Source of the DNA: JABWAJ01 sp038323375
GTDB lineage: Bacteria; Bacteroidota; Bacteroidia; Chitinophagales; Saprospiraceae
NCBI GenBank assembly: GCA_038323375.1
Contig: JBBQGV010000009.1
Location: forward strand, 30,765 to 94,764
Length of the DNA stretch: 64,000 nt
Reading direction: 5' to 3'
Part shown: in pieces, positions 1 to 7,802 of the stretch
Layout of the letters: every line of letters begins with the position of its first letter
Numbering within the stretch: position 1 is the first letter of the stretch
Notes under the pieces: model-generated
What the model was told of the DNA's origin: nothing
Database searches by the model: none
What the model saw: the letters and a program-made list of their open reading frames with translations, nothing else
Position numbers and translations under genes: made by a program

Positions 1-257
1 AACTATACAGCCGCCTCCGGCGGCCATTTCTGTCCTCCAACAAATTTTGGGATGATTCATGCGAATCAGAGCTATATTGATATTTTTGAACACCATCAAT
101 ATCAAGGAGCCTCTGAGGACTCCAATATGGCGCGGAGTCTCGCGGAGTTAGGCTCCTCCGCGAGTCTCCCTTTACTCCGTGGAACTCTGTGTCACCTGAT
201 TATGTGGCGATTTTGGACGTAAAATGCCCTTGCCGCCGAAGGCGGATGTATAGTTAC
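1..257 (+). mobile_element. MITE-like element, family 1, copy A
   Basis: This is a non-coding element of about 259 bp, of which the first two bases fall outside the window. Its ends are inverted copies of each other: each starts with (GT)AACTATACA followed by a small GC-rich palindrome (CCGCC-T-CGGCGG type). A second copy in opposite orientation lies at 59849-60126, with nearly the same sequence apart from about 21 extra bases in the middle. The interior carries inverted words of the type CGGAGTCTCGCGGAG and TTTACTCCGTGG. No transposase is encoded, so it would need help in trans. Confidence 0.85.
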
Positions 258-618
258 TAAATATCAATTCACGTAAATTCACAGAAATTTTTGTAAATAT
301 TTGTAAATCAGCTAATTAACTTGATTTTACTTTGTCGTGCCTGTACCTTTGCTTCGTCGAACTTGATGACAGGCACGGCACGGCGAGGAAATACCACCGG
401 CAACGTATGTTGCGATTGTATCCTTCCGACCTCCCTGACAAGCGTAGTTTCATAAGACAAGGCGGTATGCTTCTTCTTTCGATTTACTAGTGCCCGCAAG
501 GAGGAGTTCAATTTTTGAATTGCCTGCGGCTTTGCACCCCGCAGGCAGGATACCCTTTTTCTGCCTGTTACTTACCGTTTCCTGCCATCGCATTTACTTC
601 ATTCTAATTCTTCTTACT
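258..618. other. intergenic stretch, no supported gene
   Basis: I see no convincing gene, RNA or strong hairpin here. A 67-codon open frame on the minus strand (308-511) has no recognisable similarity and no promoter-like sequence. Confidence 0.5.
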
Positions 619-999
619 ATGAAAAATGCACTAAAAAGAGGGCGATGGAGTGCCTTCATGACGGTTCTTTTGTTGGCGCTTTTGGCGCAGGTTTTTCAAA
701 GCTATTCCTCACCGGTACAATCGGAAATGGAATGCCTTTGTAAGGATCCCTACAATCTCAGCATTACGAATCAGGGGTCAGGCGCCATTTCCTTCACCTG
801 GAATGCTGCGGGCAGTCCGGACAGCTTCGAAGTATGGTATTACCGGAGAGAAGACAATTACACAAGCCAGCCGGTGACAACTACCAACCTGAATCATACC
901 TTTTCGGGGCTGTCTGCCGGCACTTATGACGTCCAAGTCAAGGCCGTTTGCAGTGCCCAGGGTTCCGGAGGAATCATCTGGGTGGATATTATTCTTTAA
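619..999 (+). CDS. small secreted fibronectin type III domain protein
   Basis: This is a protein of 126 residues. I chose the start at 619 because it gives a normal signal peptide: a basic MKNALKRGR segment followed by a hydrophobic stretch to about residue 25. The longer open frame upstream adds a non-signal-like segment. Residues ~45-120 form one FN3-type beta sandwich (SFTWNAAGSPDSFEVWY, then LSAGTYDVQVKAVC). Cysteines sit near residues 38 and 40 and in the last strand. It is likely exported. There is no T9SS sorting tail, so the protein may stay in the periplasm or may be truncated. FN3 domains usually mediate binding, and no ligand can be inferred. Confidence 0.6.
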   Translation: MKNALKRGRWSAFMTVLLLALLAQVFQSYSSPVQSEMECLCKDPYNLSITNQGSGAISFTWNAAGSPDSFEVWYYRREDNYTSQPVTTTNLNHTFSGLSAGTYDVQVKAVCSAQGSGGIIWVDIIL

Positions 1000-1089
1000 T
1001 GCATTTCGATGAATAACATTGCAACCGCCGCTCATAAGCGGGGCTTATGGGCGGCGGATTTTGATGGTGTATTTACGCCACGTTCCTTA

Positions 1090-2526
1090 TCAGGCATCAG
1101 GATGGTTGTTTACTTTTTCAAGCAGCCAGTGTTTTAAAAAAGTTTTTTCACTAACTATTTCATTGATTAATAATTCTTTATTAAATTTTCCTCTATGGAG
1201 CGCATTGAAAAACCGGACAAAATTTTTCATGGCAATGATGGTATCTTTCCTCATATCCTGCCCTCTGGACAACTGTTTTGAAAAAGCCTTACTCATATAA
1301 ATGAGTCTCGAATCTACTTGTCCCAATTCATAGCAACACGCCAGCATTAATGGTTTTAAGCGACTGGTTTCATCAATATCCACAGATTGAACCTGATCGA
1401 ACAGATCCAGCGCTTTTTGAAACTCATTTTTTCTGAACGCTACGATCCCCCAACCAAGAAATTTTTTATCCACCCCATCAGCGCTTTTCAGATCAATGGT
1501 GTAGCCCTCGATAAATGTTTCCGCCCATTCAAATTCCCCAGCCTTGCAGGCAACTACTATAATGTTGTAGTATTGGGAAACAGGCAGCAGCCCTTTTAAG
1601 GTAAATGCCCCGTGAAGAAGCCCTAACAGGTCTAATTCATGCAGTTTTTTAAAAACCCAATTTCCCCCTTTAATCAATTGATTAGCAGCATAGTTTTGCA
1701 AATAGGCCAGCAAGATGAGTTGTTCCTCCTGATCAATTTCTCTGGCATTTTGAACCAACAGGTCAAAGACTTCATCGTAATGTGCAACATCTTCACTTCG
1801 GATGAGCAGATAAACCTGGTAATAGATGTTTATGATTGGATTGGCTGCTAAAAAGGAAGGTGCAAAATCGAAGCTTGGCAGGGCAGTGGCTAACCCGTCC
1901 ACTTCTCTTAACTCTTCGGGAGAGAAAAGTTTTCGGCGGCTTGCTATTTCGCATGCAAGTTTGAGTTGGGTAAAAGCATAAAAAGCTTCCAGGTTTGAAA
2001 CGCAGTTAATTAATGCTTTATACCCTTCGAGTTGCCCTTTGCCTGGAATCTTATAACAATCAAGGTAGGGCAATACATGCTTTAGAAAATAGTATTTATC
2101 ACCTGTTGGCATGGGGGTCACGATTGTGGATTGGATCCGCTCCAAATATTTGGTCGCATCAGCATATTGCTCTTTGGCCAATAAAATATCCAGCCATAAT
2201 AAGTGCGCTTCAAGGGAACCGGTGCCTGCTTTTTGATGAATCAGGAATTCCTTCAACCTGAGAAATAGGTCTGACAGGGTATTCTGCAGCTTGATTCCAT
2301 TATCCGCAGTGTTTGATGCCCAGGGCTTCTCAAATATCTTAGAGGAGGCAAAGTCAATTTGTAGTCTTTCTTCATCTGAATAACCCGGGCGGAAGTTTTT
2401 GATGTAGTTGAATACGGCAAGGGTTGCTTCCTGATTTTCGCAATTCCGGGACAGGAACTTTCCAAATCCGGTCAGCTCCTTGGGGCTTAAGTTGCGCAGG
2501 CAAGTAATGAATTTGCTCTTTTCCAT
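1090..2526 (-). CDS. TPR-like helical protein, paralogue of the gene at 58000-59580
   Basis: This is a cytoplasmic, helix-rich protein of 478 residues with no signal peptide or membrane segment. It opens with MEKSKFITCLRNLSPKELTG and continues with alternating amphipathic helices typical of tetratricopeptide-like solenoids. The start at 2526 is preferred because the upstream extension is not protein-like. The second copy at 58000-59580 has the same layout: a short N-terminal helix with a LSPKEL/LSVAEK motif, then ~450 residues of helical repeats ending close to a Trp-rich helix. Families of such proteins are common in Saprospiria. The function is unknown; a scaffold role is only an inference from the fold. 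Confidence 0.75.
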   Translation of the reverse strand: MEKSKFITCLRNLSPKELTGFGKFLSRNCENQEATLAVFNYIKNFRPGYSDEERLQIDFASSKIFEKPWASNTADNGIKLQNTLSDLFLRLKEFLIHQKAGTGSLEAHLLWLDILLAKEQYADATKYLERIQSTIVTPMPTGDKYYFLKHVLPYLDCYKIPGKGQLEGYKALINCVSNLEAFYAFTQLKLACEIASRRKLFSPEELREVDGLATALPSFDFAPSFLAANPIINIYYQVYLLIRSEDVAHYDEVFDLLVQNAREIDQEEQLILLAYLQNYAANQLIKGGNWVFKKLHELDLLGLLHGAFTLKGLLPVSQYYNIIVVACKAGEFEWAETFIEGYTIDLKSADGVDKKFLGWGIVAFRKNEFQKALDLFDQVQSVDIDETSRLKPLMLACCYELGQVDSRLIYMSKAFSKQLSRGQDMRKDTIIAMKNFVRFFNALHRGKFNKELLINEIVSEKTFLKHWLLEKVNNHPDA

Positions 2527-2920
2527 TTTAACACATTTGATGTATTGATAATATTCGGTGAGATGTGGTGGAAAATTACAAAAAAAATACAATCCTCAAT
2601 ACAGGCGAGCATACTTTTAAGTAAAATTTGATTTAAATAAAAATCTTATAAAGAGCATGTTAAGATTAAGTTACCTGGTTTTTTCACCTAAAGAGCATAG
2701 ATATAATGGGCGGAGATGAGAAACCAAAAGAAGAATAGGCGCAGAAGAATAACGGTGAAACGAATGGGAATCGTCAGGGATGAATTTGTTTTCTATCGCG
2801 AACTTGCATCCATATTCTACCTACATGTTCATTCCATTAAAGATAAGAATGAAGTTCAAATTGTAGAAAATTTAATAGAGAACGGTTTTTTAGTAGCAGA
2901 AAAACTATCGTGCAATACTG
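2527..2920. other. AT-rich intergenic region, possible unannotated transcript
   Basis: This region is AT-rich. It could encode a basic peptide from an ATG at 2716, but the open frame runs straight through the strong terminator at 2921-2963, so I do not believe the full 111-codon frame. A shorter product or a non-coding RNA ending at that terminator is possible. Confidence 0.3.
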
Positions 2921-2963
2921 ACAGGAGTCACCCCGGGTTTCCGGAGTGGCTCCTGTTTCTTTT
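2921..2963 (+). terminator. rho-independent terminator
   Basis: The arms ACAGGAGTCACCCC and GGAGTGGCTCCTGT (2943-2956) pair over 14 positions with G-U wobbles around a short loop. They are followed by TTCTTTT. No supported coding gene ends just upstream on this strand, so it may end a small RNA or a lost gene. Confidence 0.7.
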
Positions 2964-2974
2964 ACAGGGGTGTG

Positions 2975-3014
2975 AAAAAAAAGAAGACTGCCCCGCAATA
3001 AACGTTGGGCAGTC
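2975..3014 (-). terminator. rho-independent terminator on the minus strand
   Basis: Perfect 8-bp arms GACTGCCC (2986-2993) and GGGCAGTC (3007-3014) are followed on the minus strand by a run of about eight T. It lies directly downstream of the decayed minus-strand gene at 3021-3350 and fits as its terminator. Confidence 0.7.
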
Positions 3015-3020
3015 CCTAAA

Positions 3021-3350
3021 AAATTATTTCACGACATTTATAATAACTTGATCCTTAAATCCAAAAATCAGCTGTACTGAATAGTGATCGTTTCAGCCCG
3101 GTGTCTTGCAGTCGTACCAGGCCTGCCACTGCGCTTCCCACCTTTATTCCCGGGATCTTCATAAGTTCCGGCGGCGAATGTTGTCAAGGCTATTGGGGGA
3201 ATAGTTGATATGACACGTTTGTATACCCACCTGGTTAAAGGCTTCAGCTTTCGTATATTTGCTGATGTCGCTGTTTGATGTAACCATGCCGAAAGCGCCC
3301 GACTCTTTAGGTGCAATACGCGTTCACAGATTTTTGCGATAAGCAAAGGT
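3021..3350 (-). pseudogene. decayed minus-strand gene
   Basis: No intact frame covers this stretch, but protein-like segments can be read in shifting frames. One frame gives KESGAFGMVTSNSDISKYTK. Another gives AQWQAWYDCKTPG and HYSVQLIFGFKDQVIINVVK, ending in TAA at 3024-3026 just before a terminator. Stops and at least one frameshift (near 3160) interrupt it. I do not recognise the family. The neat gene-end plus terminator arrangement is the main reason to call it a remnant rather than noise. Confidence 0.4.
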
Positions 3351-3379
3351 GATTTTTATGAATTAATCAATCAAACTGA

Positions 3380-3387
3380 TATTTTTG
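3380..3387 (+). promoter_or_regulatory. predicted -7 box for oxyR (TATTTTTG)
   Basis: This matches the Bacteroidota -7 consensus TAnnTTTG, 28 nt upstream of the oxyR start. No clear TTTG -33 element is seen at the expected spacing. Confidence 0.5.
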
Positions 3388-3415
3388 ATGTAGGAATTGA
3401 AAAAATCTATGAGGT

Positions 3416-4330
3416 ATGAACATTCAGCAATTAGAGTACATCGCAGCAGTTGATAACCTCCGACATTTTGCGAAAGCGGCGGAAGGGTGCCACGTCACGC
3501 AACCAACCCTGAGCATGATGATCCAGAAATTAGAAGAAGAGCTGGATTGTAAAATTTTTGATCGCAGTCGCCAACCCGTTGTGCCGACGGAAATCGGCGA
3601 AACCGTTATCCGCCAGGCGCGAAAGATACTGAACGAGGTTAGCCGTTTGCAGGAGTTGGTCAAAGAGCGGCATGCGGCGCTTAATGGTAGGCTTTGCGTC
3701 GGAATCATCCCTACCCTGGCGCCCTATTTAGTGCCCTATTTTCTGGAAGCTTTTGTCAACAAGTACCCCGCCATGGAGTTTATTGTGTCAGAGCACCTGA
3801 CCCAAACTTTATTGGAAAAACTCAAAACCGGCGCAGTTGATGCCGCCATCATGGCCGGCCCGTTGCCGGATAAATCCTTAGAAGGGCAGTTGCTTTTTTA
3901 TGAAGCTTTTTTCCTTTACACCTCGGATCCTTCCCAAAAAGAAGGCCTGCTGGCAGAGGACTTGAATGCCGAAGACCTCTGGTTGTTGCAGGAAGGACAT
4001 TGCCTGCGCACCAGCATCCGCAAGTTGTGCGACCAGGAACGCGATTGTGGCAAACAATTCCGGTACGAAGCGGGCAGCTTAGAAACCCTCAAGCGTCTGG
4101 TGGAGATGAAAATGGGCTACACCATCCTGCCCGAACTTGCCGCCATGACCCTCCCCGAAGACCACCGCTACATGCTGCGAAGTTTCGCGTCTCCGGCGCC
4201 AGCCCGGGAAATTTTGCTGGTCACGCAGCAGGATTATGTGAAACGCCGCCTCATTCAAGCCCTGAAAGACGAGATATTGACGTGCCTGCCGCCGGCGGTC
4301 TTGGAAAAAAGAGCGTTGAACCTGGTATAA
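3416..4330 (+). CDS. oxyR: hydrogen peroxide-sensing LysR-type regulator OxyR
   Basis: This is a LysR-type transcription factor of 304 residues. The N-terminal winged helix-turn-helix (residues 1-60) includes the family signature around HFAKAAEGCHVTQPTLSMMI. The C-terminal substrate-binding-like domain carries the OxyR redox pair: Cys196 in LQEGHCLR and Cys205, nine residues apart exactly as Cys199/Cys208 of E. coli OxyR. A third cysteine at 211 is extra. In characterised OxyR proteins, peroxide forms this disulfide and switches on catalase and peroxiredoxin genes; none of those targets is in the window. It stands alone with its own promoter. Confidence 0.93.
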   Translation: MNIQQLEYIAAVDNLRHFAKAAEGCHVTQPTLSMMIQKLEEELDCKIFDRSRQPVVPTEIGETVIRQARKILNEVSRLQELVKERHAALNGRLCVGIIPTLAPYLVPYFLEAFVNKYPAMEFIVSEHLTQTLLEKLKTGAVDAAIMAGPLPDKSLEGQLLFYEAFFLYTSDPSQKEGLLAEDLNAEDLWLLQEGHCLRTSIRKLCDQERDCGKQFRYEAGSLETLKRLVEMKMGYTILPELAAMTLPEDHRYMLRSFASPAPAREILLVTQQDYVKRRLIQALKDEILTCLPPAVLEKRALNLV

Positions 4331-4370
4331 TAAACGGAAATTTGTAACGCATCGAACAAAGCAACGATCA

Positions 4371-4913
4371 ATGAGCAACTACAAGGAAGATGAAAGCCAA
4401 CTGAATTTGCTGCGCAACGGCGGAGAAGCGGTCTGGCAAAAGTTTTACGATCAACATCGCAGTCCTTTCCGGGCGTTTTTTATGCAATACGGACGGATGT
4501 CGCCCGAAGAGGCGGCCGGGCTGCTTCAAGATGCGATGGTTGTTTTTCATTACAACGCAACAACCGGCAGATTATCGGTGCCGCTTCAGAGCAACCTAAA
4601 AACCTACCTGATCGGCATTGGCAAGGTGCTGCACCGCAGAAAAGGCGGTAGCACAGCGGGTTGGGACGATCAGATTCCGGACGAGGCGGTAGCGCCCATC
4701 GCCGACCGGATTGCCGACCAGGAAGCAGCCGCAAAAATGGCGCGCGCCCTGCTCGACCGTATTGGGGAACCTTGCCGCTCTTTGCTGGAAATGGTGTACA
4801 TCAAAGAGTTTGTGATGGAAGCCGTTGCAGAAAACCTCGGATTGCCCAGTGAAGGCGCAGCCCGAAAGCGAAAGTTTGATTGCCTTCAGAAGATGAAGGA
4901 GTTGTTGAAGTAG
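4371..4913 (+). CDS. ECF-type sigma-70 family RNA polymerase sigma factor
   Basis: This is a 180-residue protein of the extracytoplasmic-function size class. Residues ~20-75 resemble sigma region 2 (WQKFYDQHRSPFRAFFMQYG, then LLQDAMVVFHYN) and residues ~115-178 resemble region 4 (LLEMVYIKEFVMEAVAENLG). It starts 40 nt after oxyR and is followed after 18 nt by a single-pass membrane protein in the usual position of an anti-sigma factor. I infer that the pair forms a signal-responsive regulatory unit; the signal is unknown. Confidence 0.85.
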   Translation: MSNYKEDESQLNLLRNGGEAVWQKFYDQHRSPFRAFFMQYGRMSPEEAAGLLQDAMVVFHYNATTGRLSVPLQSNLKTYLIGIGKVLHRRKGGSTAGWDDQIPDEAVAPIADRIADQEAAAKMARALLDRIGEPCRSLLEMVYIKEFVMEAVAENLGLPSEGAARKRKFDCLQKMKELLK

Positions 4914-4931
4914 GCATTTAAAATAAAGATC

Positions 4932-5771
4932 ATGCACACGGAAGATTACGACATCGCGACCATCGAGCAGTACTTAGCCGGACAATTGGAGGCAGAGGCT
5001 ACCGCCCGTTTTGAAGCACAGCTCGCTCAGGACGAAGCCTTAAAGGCAGACACGGCACAATACCGCCGCTTGTTCGACGGATTGGGTGCCCTGCGTTCCC
5101 AGGCATACCGCGATAAGTTTGCCGGATGGGAAGCCGACGCTCAATTGGCGGAAAGCGCTGCGGAATACGCACCTGTGCTGGAAGGGCTGGCAGCCTTGCG
5201 GTCAGAGCACTTGCGTGGAAAAATGGCCGGGTGGGAAGCGGCGCATCAAAACAAAACTCCTGTTGAAAAAACAGCCGTTGTAAAAACCCTTCGCCCCGTT
5301 TTTGTGCGCAGGTTGGCCGTTGCGGCAAGCATTCTGTTACTCGTGGGGGCTGGCTTGAGTTGGTATGCATCGCAGCACTATAGCGCGGAAAGCCTGGTAG
5401 CCGATTACTACCGCATGCCCAATATCGGAAACACGATGGGGGGCGAACAAACCATGCGAAGCCGCTTAGAATCGCGTTTTGCGGACGCACACCGCCTGAT
5501 GGAAAAAAAATCGTATTCCGAAGCGCTCATCGCTTTTGGCGAAGTGTTAACCTTGTCGAGAGCAGCCGGCCTGGATGAAACCCGCATGCGTTATTACAGC
5601 GACCAGGTTTCGTGGAACCGGGTGCTCATTTTGCTGGCGCAAAAGGCACCGGAACCGGAATTGCGGGCGGCGTTGGATCAAGTGCTGGCAGATCCGCAAA
5701 ACGAATACCAGGGGAAAGCGGAGGCGTTGCGGGGACAGTTGGATGGTTTTTGGCGGAAGTTGGTGTGGTAA
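4932..5771 (+). CDS. probable anti-sigma factor, single-pass membrane protein with internal duplication
   Basis: This is a 279-residue protein. The cytoplasmic N-terminus (DYDIATIEQYLAGQLEAEAT) has the look of Bacteroidota anti-sigma proteins. A membrane segment lies at about residues 128-146 (LAVAASILLLVGAGLSWYAS). The outer part (~175-275) looks TPR-like (SYSEALIAFGEVLTL). Two copies of a ~27-residue unit occur in tandem before the membrane helix: LFDGLGALRSQAYRDKFAGW and VLEGLAALRSEHLRGKMAGW. It is translationally close to the sigma gene (18 nt gap). The partner role is inferred from position and topology; no zinc-finger motif is present. Confidence 0.7.
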   Translation: MHTEDYDIATIEQYLAGQLEAEATARFEAQLAQDEALKADTAQYRRLFDGLGALRSQAYRDKFAGWEADAQLAESAAEYAPVLEGLAALRSEHLRGKMAGWEAAHQNKTPVEKTAVVKTLRPVFVRRLAVAASILLLVGAGLSWYASQHYSAESLVADYYRMPNIGNTMGGEQTMRSRLESRFADAHRLMEKKSYSEALIAFGEVLTLSRAAGLDETRMRYYSDQVSWNRVLILLAQKAPEPELRAALDQVLADPQNEYQGKAEALRGQLDGFWRKLVW

Positions 5772-5784
5772 GGGTCGCTGAACG

Positions 5785-5991
5785 AATAATGTTACGGAAA
5801 GGGCTATCCGCCCAGTTGTTGTTCACAGAAAAGTCATTCAGCGCTTTCGAACCGAACATGGTGCAAAATCCTTTGCAAGCTGGTATTCGCTTATCCACAC
5901 TTTTCAAAAGCAGGGTATAAATGTCTTCGATGCCTTAAAAAAGATATTTGATGGAATGGTTCCTCAAATACAATTTCCGCAATTGGAATAA
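5785..5991 (+). pseudogene. C-terminal remnant of an IS66-like transposase
   Basis: The frame starting at 5785 reads NNVTERAIRPVVVHRKVIQR, then FRTEHGAKSFASWYSLIHT and QKQGINVFDALKKIF, ending in TAA at 5989-5991. This is the typical C-terminal end of IS66-type DDE transposases (NNxxERAIRP, GAK/FA, then the S-x-x-x-T helix). Everything upstream is missing; a stop sits directly before it. No inverted repeat that would mark the end of an intact element is obvious. Confidence 0.75.
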
Positions 5992-6006
5992 CGCGCTATT
6001 CCGAAT

Positions 6007-6243
6007 TTAATAAAAAATATTATCGCTGGTTTGTTTTTCCGGTTTCTTGGCATTAGGTAGGAACACTGCCGCGCTGTGTGCCAATGCATGGTAAGGAATG
6101 GACTGGGTAGTTACTTTATATTCCCTCAAAGAGAATCGCTCATTCCACCACAAAGTTAATCCTTCTGACTTTTGCACTACACCACTTTCCCTTTTACATC
6201 CAGTTGTTCCTTCCTGAATCAGTGAAAATCCAATTTCCTTCAA
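6007..6243 (-). CDS. small open frame of doubtful status
   Basis: This is a 78-codon frame with no recognised domain. Its composition is plausible for a protein, but no promoter, signal peptide or terminator supports it. It lies between a transposase remnant and the protoglobin promoter, so it may be debris. Confidence 0.2.
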   Translation of the reverse strand: MKEIGFSLIQEGTTGCKRESGVVQKSEGLTLWWNERFSLREYKVTTQSIPYHALAHSAAVFLPNAKKPEKQTSDNIFY

Positions 6244-6269
6244 AAAAAATTACCGGTTCTTTTTTTTAG

Positions 6270-6319
6270 TTCGGAATGCTACCTATATTTGTTTTTATTA
6301 TTAAGTTCGGATTACTAAC
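6270..6319 (+). promoter_or_regulatory. protoglobin promoter with two operator-like repeats
   Basis: A -7 box TATATTTG lies at 6284-6291. It is flanked by two related words: TTCGGAATGCTACC (6270-6283) directly upstream and TTCGGATTACTAAC (6306-6319) over the predicted transcription start region. A similar palindromic word, TTAGGATTGCTAA (7142-7154), precedes the nearby marR gene. This suggests one regulator binds both promoters, most simply the MarR protein itself. The regulator assignment is inference. Confidence 0.55.
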
Positions 6320-6348
6320 CTTTTTTACTATCAAAAATTCGATGTATT

Positions 6349-6927
6349 ATGTCAAATCACATTCCTGGCTACACCTACGGGCAAGTGGCAACCTCACCCG
6401 TCAGCCTCGCAGACCTTGAACTCCTGAAAAAAACCCTTCTTTTTACGGATGAAGACGTGGAAAGCCTTCGTCTGGCAGGGGATGTCCTTTCGGGTCAAAC
6501 AGACCAAATTCTCGACCTCTGGTATGGTTATGTGGGAGGAAACGCTCACCTCCTTCATTATTTCACGCACGAGGGGCAACCCAATATGGACTACCTTGGT
6601 GCCGTCCGCAAGCGGTTTGGGCAATGGATTCTCGACCTATGCCGACGTGGCTACGACCAAGACTGGCTTAACTACCAGCACGAAATCGCCTTGCGCCACC
6701 ACAGCACAAAAAAGAACAAAACAGACGGCGTGGACGCAGTACCTATCATCCACTTCCGCTATTTGGTGGCGTTCATTTTTCCAATAACTTTCACCATCAA
6801 AGGTTTTTTGGCTAAGCAAGGGCATACCTCCGAACAAGTGGAAGCGATGTACGCTTCATGGTTCAAAGCCGTCACCTTGACTGCCTTACTTTGGTGTCAC
6901 CCCTACATTAAAGATGGCGAGTTCTAA
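6349..6927 (+). CDS. protoglobin
   Basis: This is a 192-residue single-domain heme protein of the globin-coupled-sensor lineage. It shows the protoglobin signatures IPGYTYG, LWYGYVG, RFGQWILDLC, LRHHSTKKNKTDGVDAVP and FPITFTIK. The His in LRHH (His117 or His118) is the expected proximal heme ligand. Length is normal for a stand-alone protoglobin. Family members bind O2, CO and NO; the physiological role here is unknown. The stop at 6925-6927 is followed in the same frame by a DUF2024 fragment (next entry), an unusual junction. The promoter region shares operator-like words with the downstream marR gene. Confidence 0.92.
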   Translation: MSNHIPGYTYGQVATSPVSLADLELLKKTLLFTDEDVESLRLAGDVLSGQTDQILDLWYGYVGGNAHLLHYFTHEGQPNMDYLGAVRKRFGQWILDLCRRGYDQDWLNYQHEIALRHHSTKKNKTDGVDAVPIIHFRYLVAFIFPITFTIKGFLAKQGHTSEQVEAMYASWFKAVTLTALLWCHPYIKDGEF

Positions 6928-7125
6928 ATTGTAGATGCCAACGAAAAGGACTTGAAAAAAATCTACGGCTACGGCAGTCAGTATTTAAAGTCCAAAGTGC
7001 AAGAGGGGCAGCCGCTCACTTCAAAGCAATGTCGGTTCTGCCACATCGTAAATGCCAAAGGGGATATGGAAGATTCCATCTTGGCAAAAGGCTACTACAT
7101 CATCAAGATAGAAGGCTGCAATTAA
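6928..7125 (+). pseudogene. 5'-truncated DUF2024 protein, in frame after the protoglobin stop
   Basis: Directly after the protoglobin TAA the same frame continues open for 65 codons: IVDANEKDLKKIYGYGSQYL, then EGQPLTSKQCRFCHIV and AKGYYIIKIEGCN, ending at 7123-7125. This matches the C-terminal two thirds of DUF2024 proteins (CxFCH motif and GYYI-x-x-x-EGC end). The N-terminal ~20 residues, including the start codon, are missing. Either a deletion fused the two genes or one stop codon now splits a chimera. There is no internal start at the proper place. Confidence 0.7.
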
Positions 7126-7141
7126 ATTTTTAACAAAATAA

Positions 7142-7159
7142 TTAGGATTGCTAATTTTA
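7142..7159 (+). promoter_or_regulatory. marR promoter and palindromic operator candidate
   Basis: TTAGGATTGCTAA is a perfect TTAG-N5-CTAA inverted repeat (7142-7154). It overlaps a -7-like TAATTTTA (7152-7159), which differs from TAnnTTTG at the last base. It resembles the two words at the protoglobin promoter. The position suggests autorepression. Confidence 0.5.
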
Positions 7160-7196
7160 CGGGGCGGCAACACAAAGCCGCCCCATATTTTTGCCT

Positions 7197-7802
7197 ATGA
7201 ACGGAAGTGCATTCGACCCGAAAGCCCAAATCGGTAGTGCCGATTTCAAAATTATTGCATCGCTCGAACGTCTTGGCGAGGGATTCAGGGTTTTGCTTTG
7301 GGAAAAAGCCAAAGTATTAGGCGTCAGCCCAATACAGATTCAGATTTTGATTTTTGTGCAGTTTCATCCAGATGAAAAATGCAAGGTGAGCCACCTCGCC
7401 CAAGAGTTCAACCTGACCAAGCCAACAATTAGCGAAGCCGTAAAAAACCTTGAACAGAAAGGCTTCATTGAACGCCAAATTGAAACAACCGACACACGCA
7501 GCCATACCATCCACCTGACAGAGGCAGGCAGGTCGGTTGTTGTACAGACCGCCCATTTTGCTGACCCAATGGTAAAAGCCCTTTCAGAATTTTCTCCCGA
7601 AAGCAAAGGGATTTTACTTGAACAATTGTTGGGCGTGATTGGCCATTTACAGCAAGCGGGCATTATCTCCGTTCAACGAATGTGTTTTTCCTGTCGGTTT
7701 TATACAAAAAATTTGGACGGACATTTTTGTAAATTTATAAACAAGCCATTGAAAAACGATGAGTTGCGTATTGATTGTAAAGAGTTCGAGTCGCTGAAGT
7801 AG
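7197..7802 (+). CDS. MarR-family regulator with C-terminal four-cysteine motif
   Basis: This is a 201-residue protein. I prefer the ATG at 7197 over the TTG two codons earlier. Residues ~20-155 form a MarR winged-helix domain (recognition region FNLTKPTISEAVKNLEQKGF, wing ETTDTRSHTIHLT). After residue 160 comes an extra tail with cysteines at 163, 166, 178 and 194 (CFSC, HFC, DCKEF), able to bind zinc or an Fe-S cluster. That makes it a candidate redox or NO/O2 sensor, in keeping with the neighbouring protoglobin. The sensing role is inference. Confidence 0.85.
   Translation: MNGSAFDPKAQIGSADFKIIASLERLGEGFRVLLWEKAKVLGVSPIQIQILIFVQFHPDEKCKVSHLAQEFNLTKPTISEAVKNLEQKGFIERQIETTDTRSHTIHLTEAGRSVVVQTAHFADPMVKALSEFSPESKGILLEQLLGVIGHLQQAGIISVQRMCFSCRFYTKNLDGHFCKFINKPLKNDELRIDCKEFESLK

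Noticed and set aside
308..511. 67-codon minus-strand frame
   Set aside because: No similarity, promoter or terminator; lies in spacer beside a MITE.
2716..3051. 111-codon plus-strand frame
   Set aside because: Runs through two strong terminator hairpins, and its C-terminal half is composed of them.
5612..5920. 102-codon frame over the anti-sigma end and transposase remnant
   Set aside because: Wrong frame for both; the transposase remnant reads in another frame.
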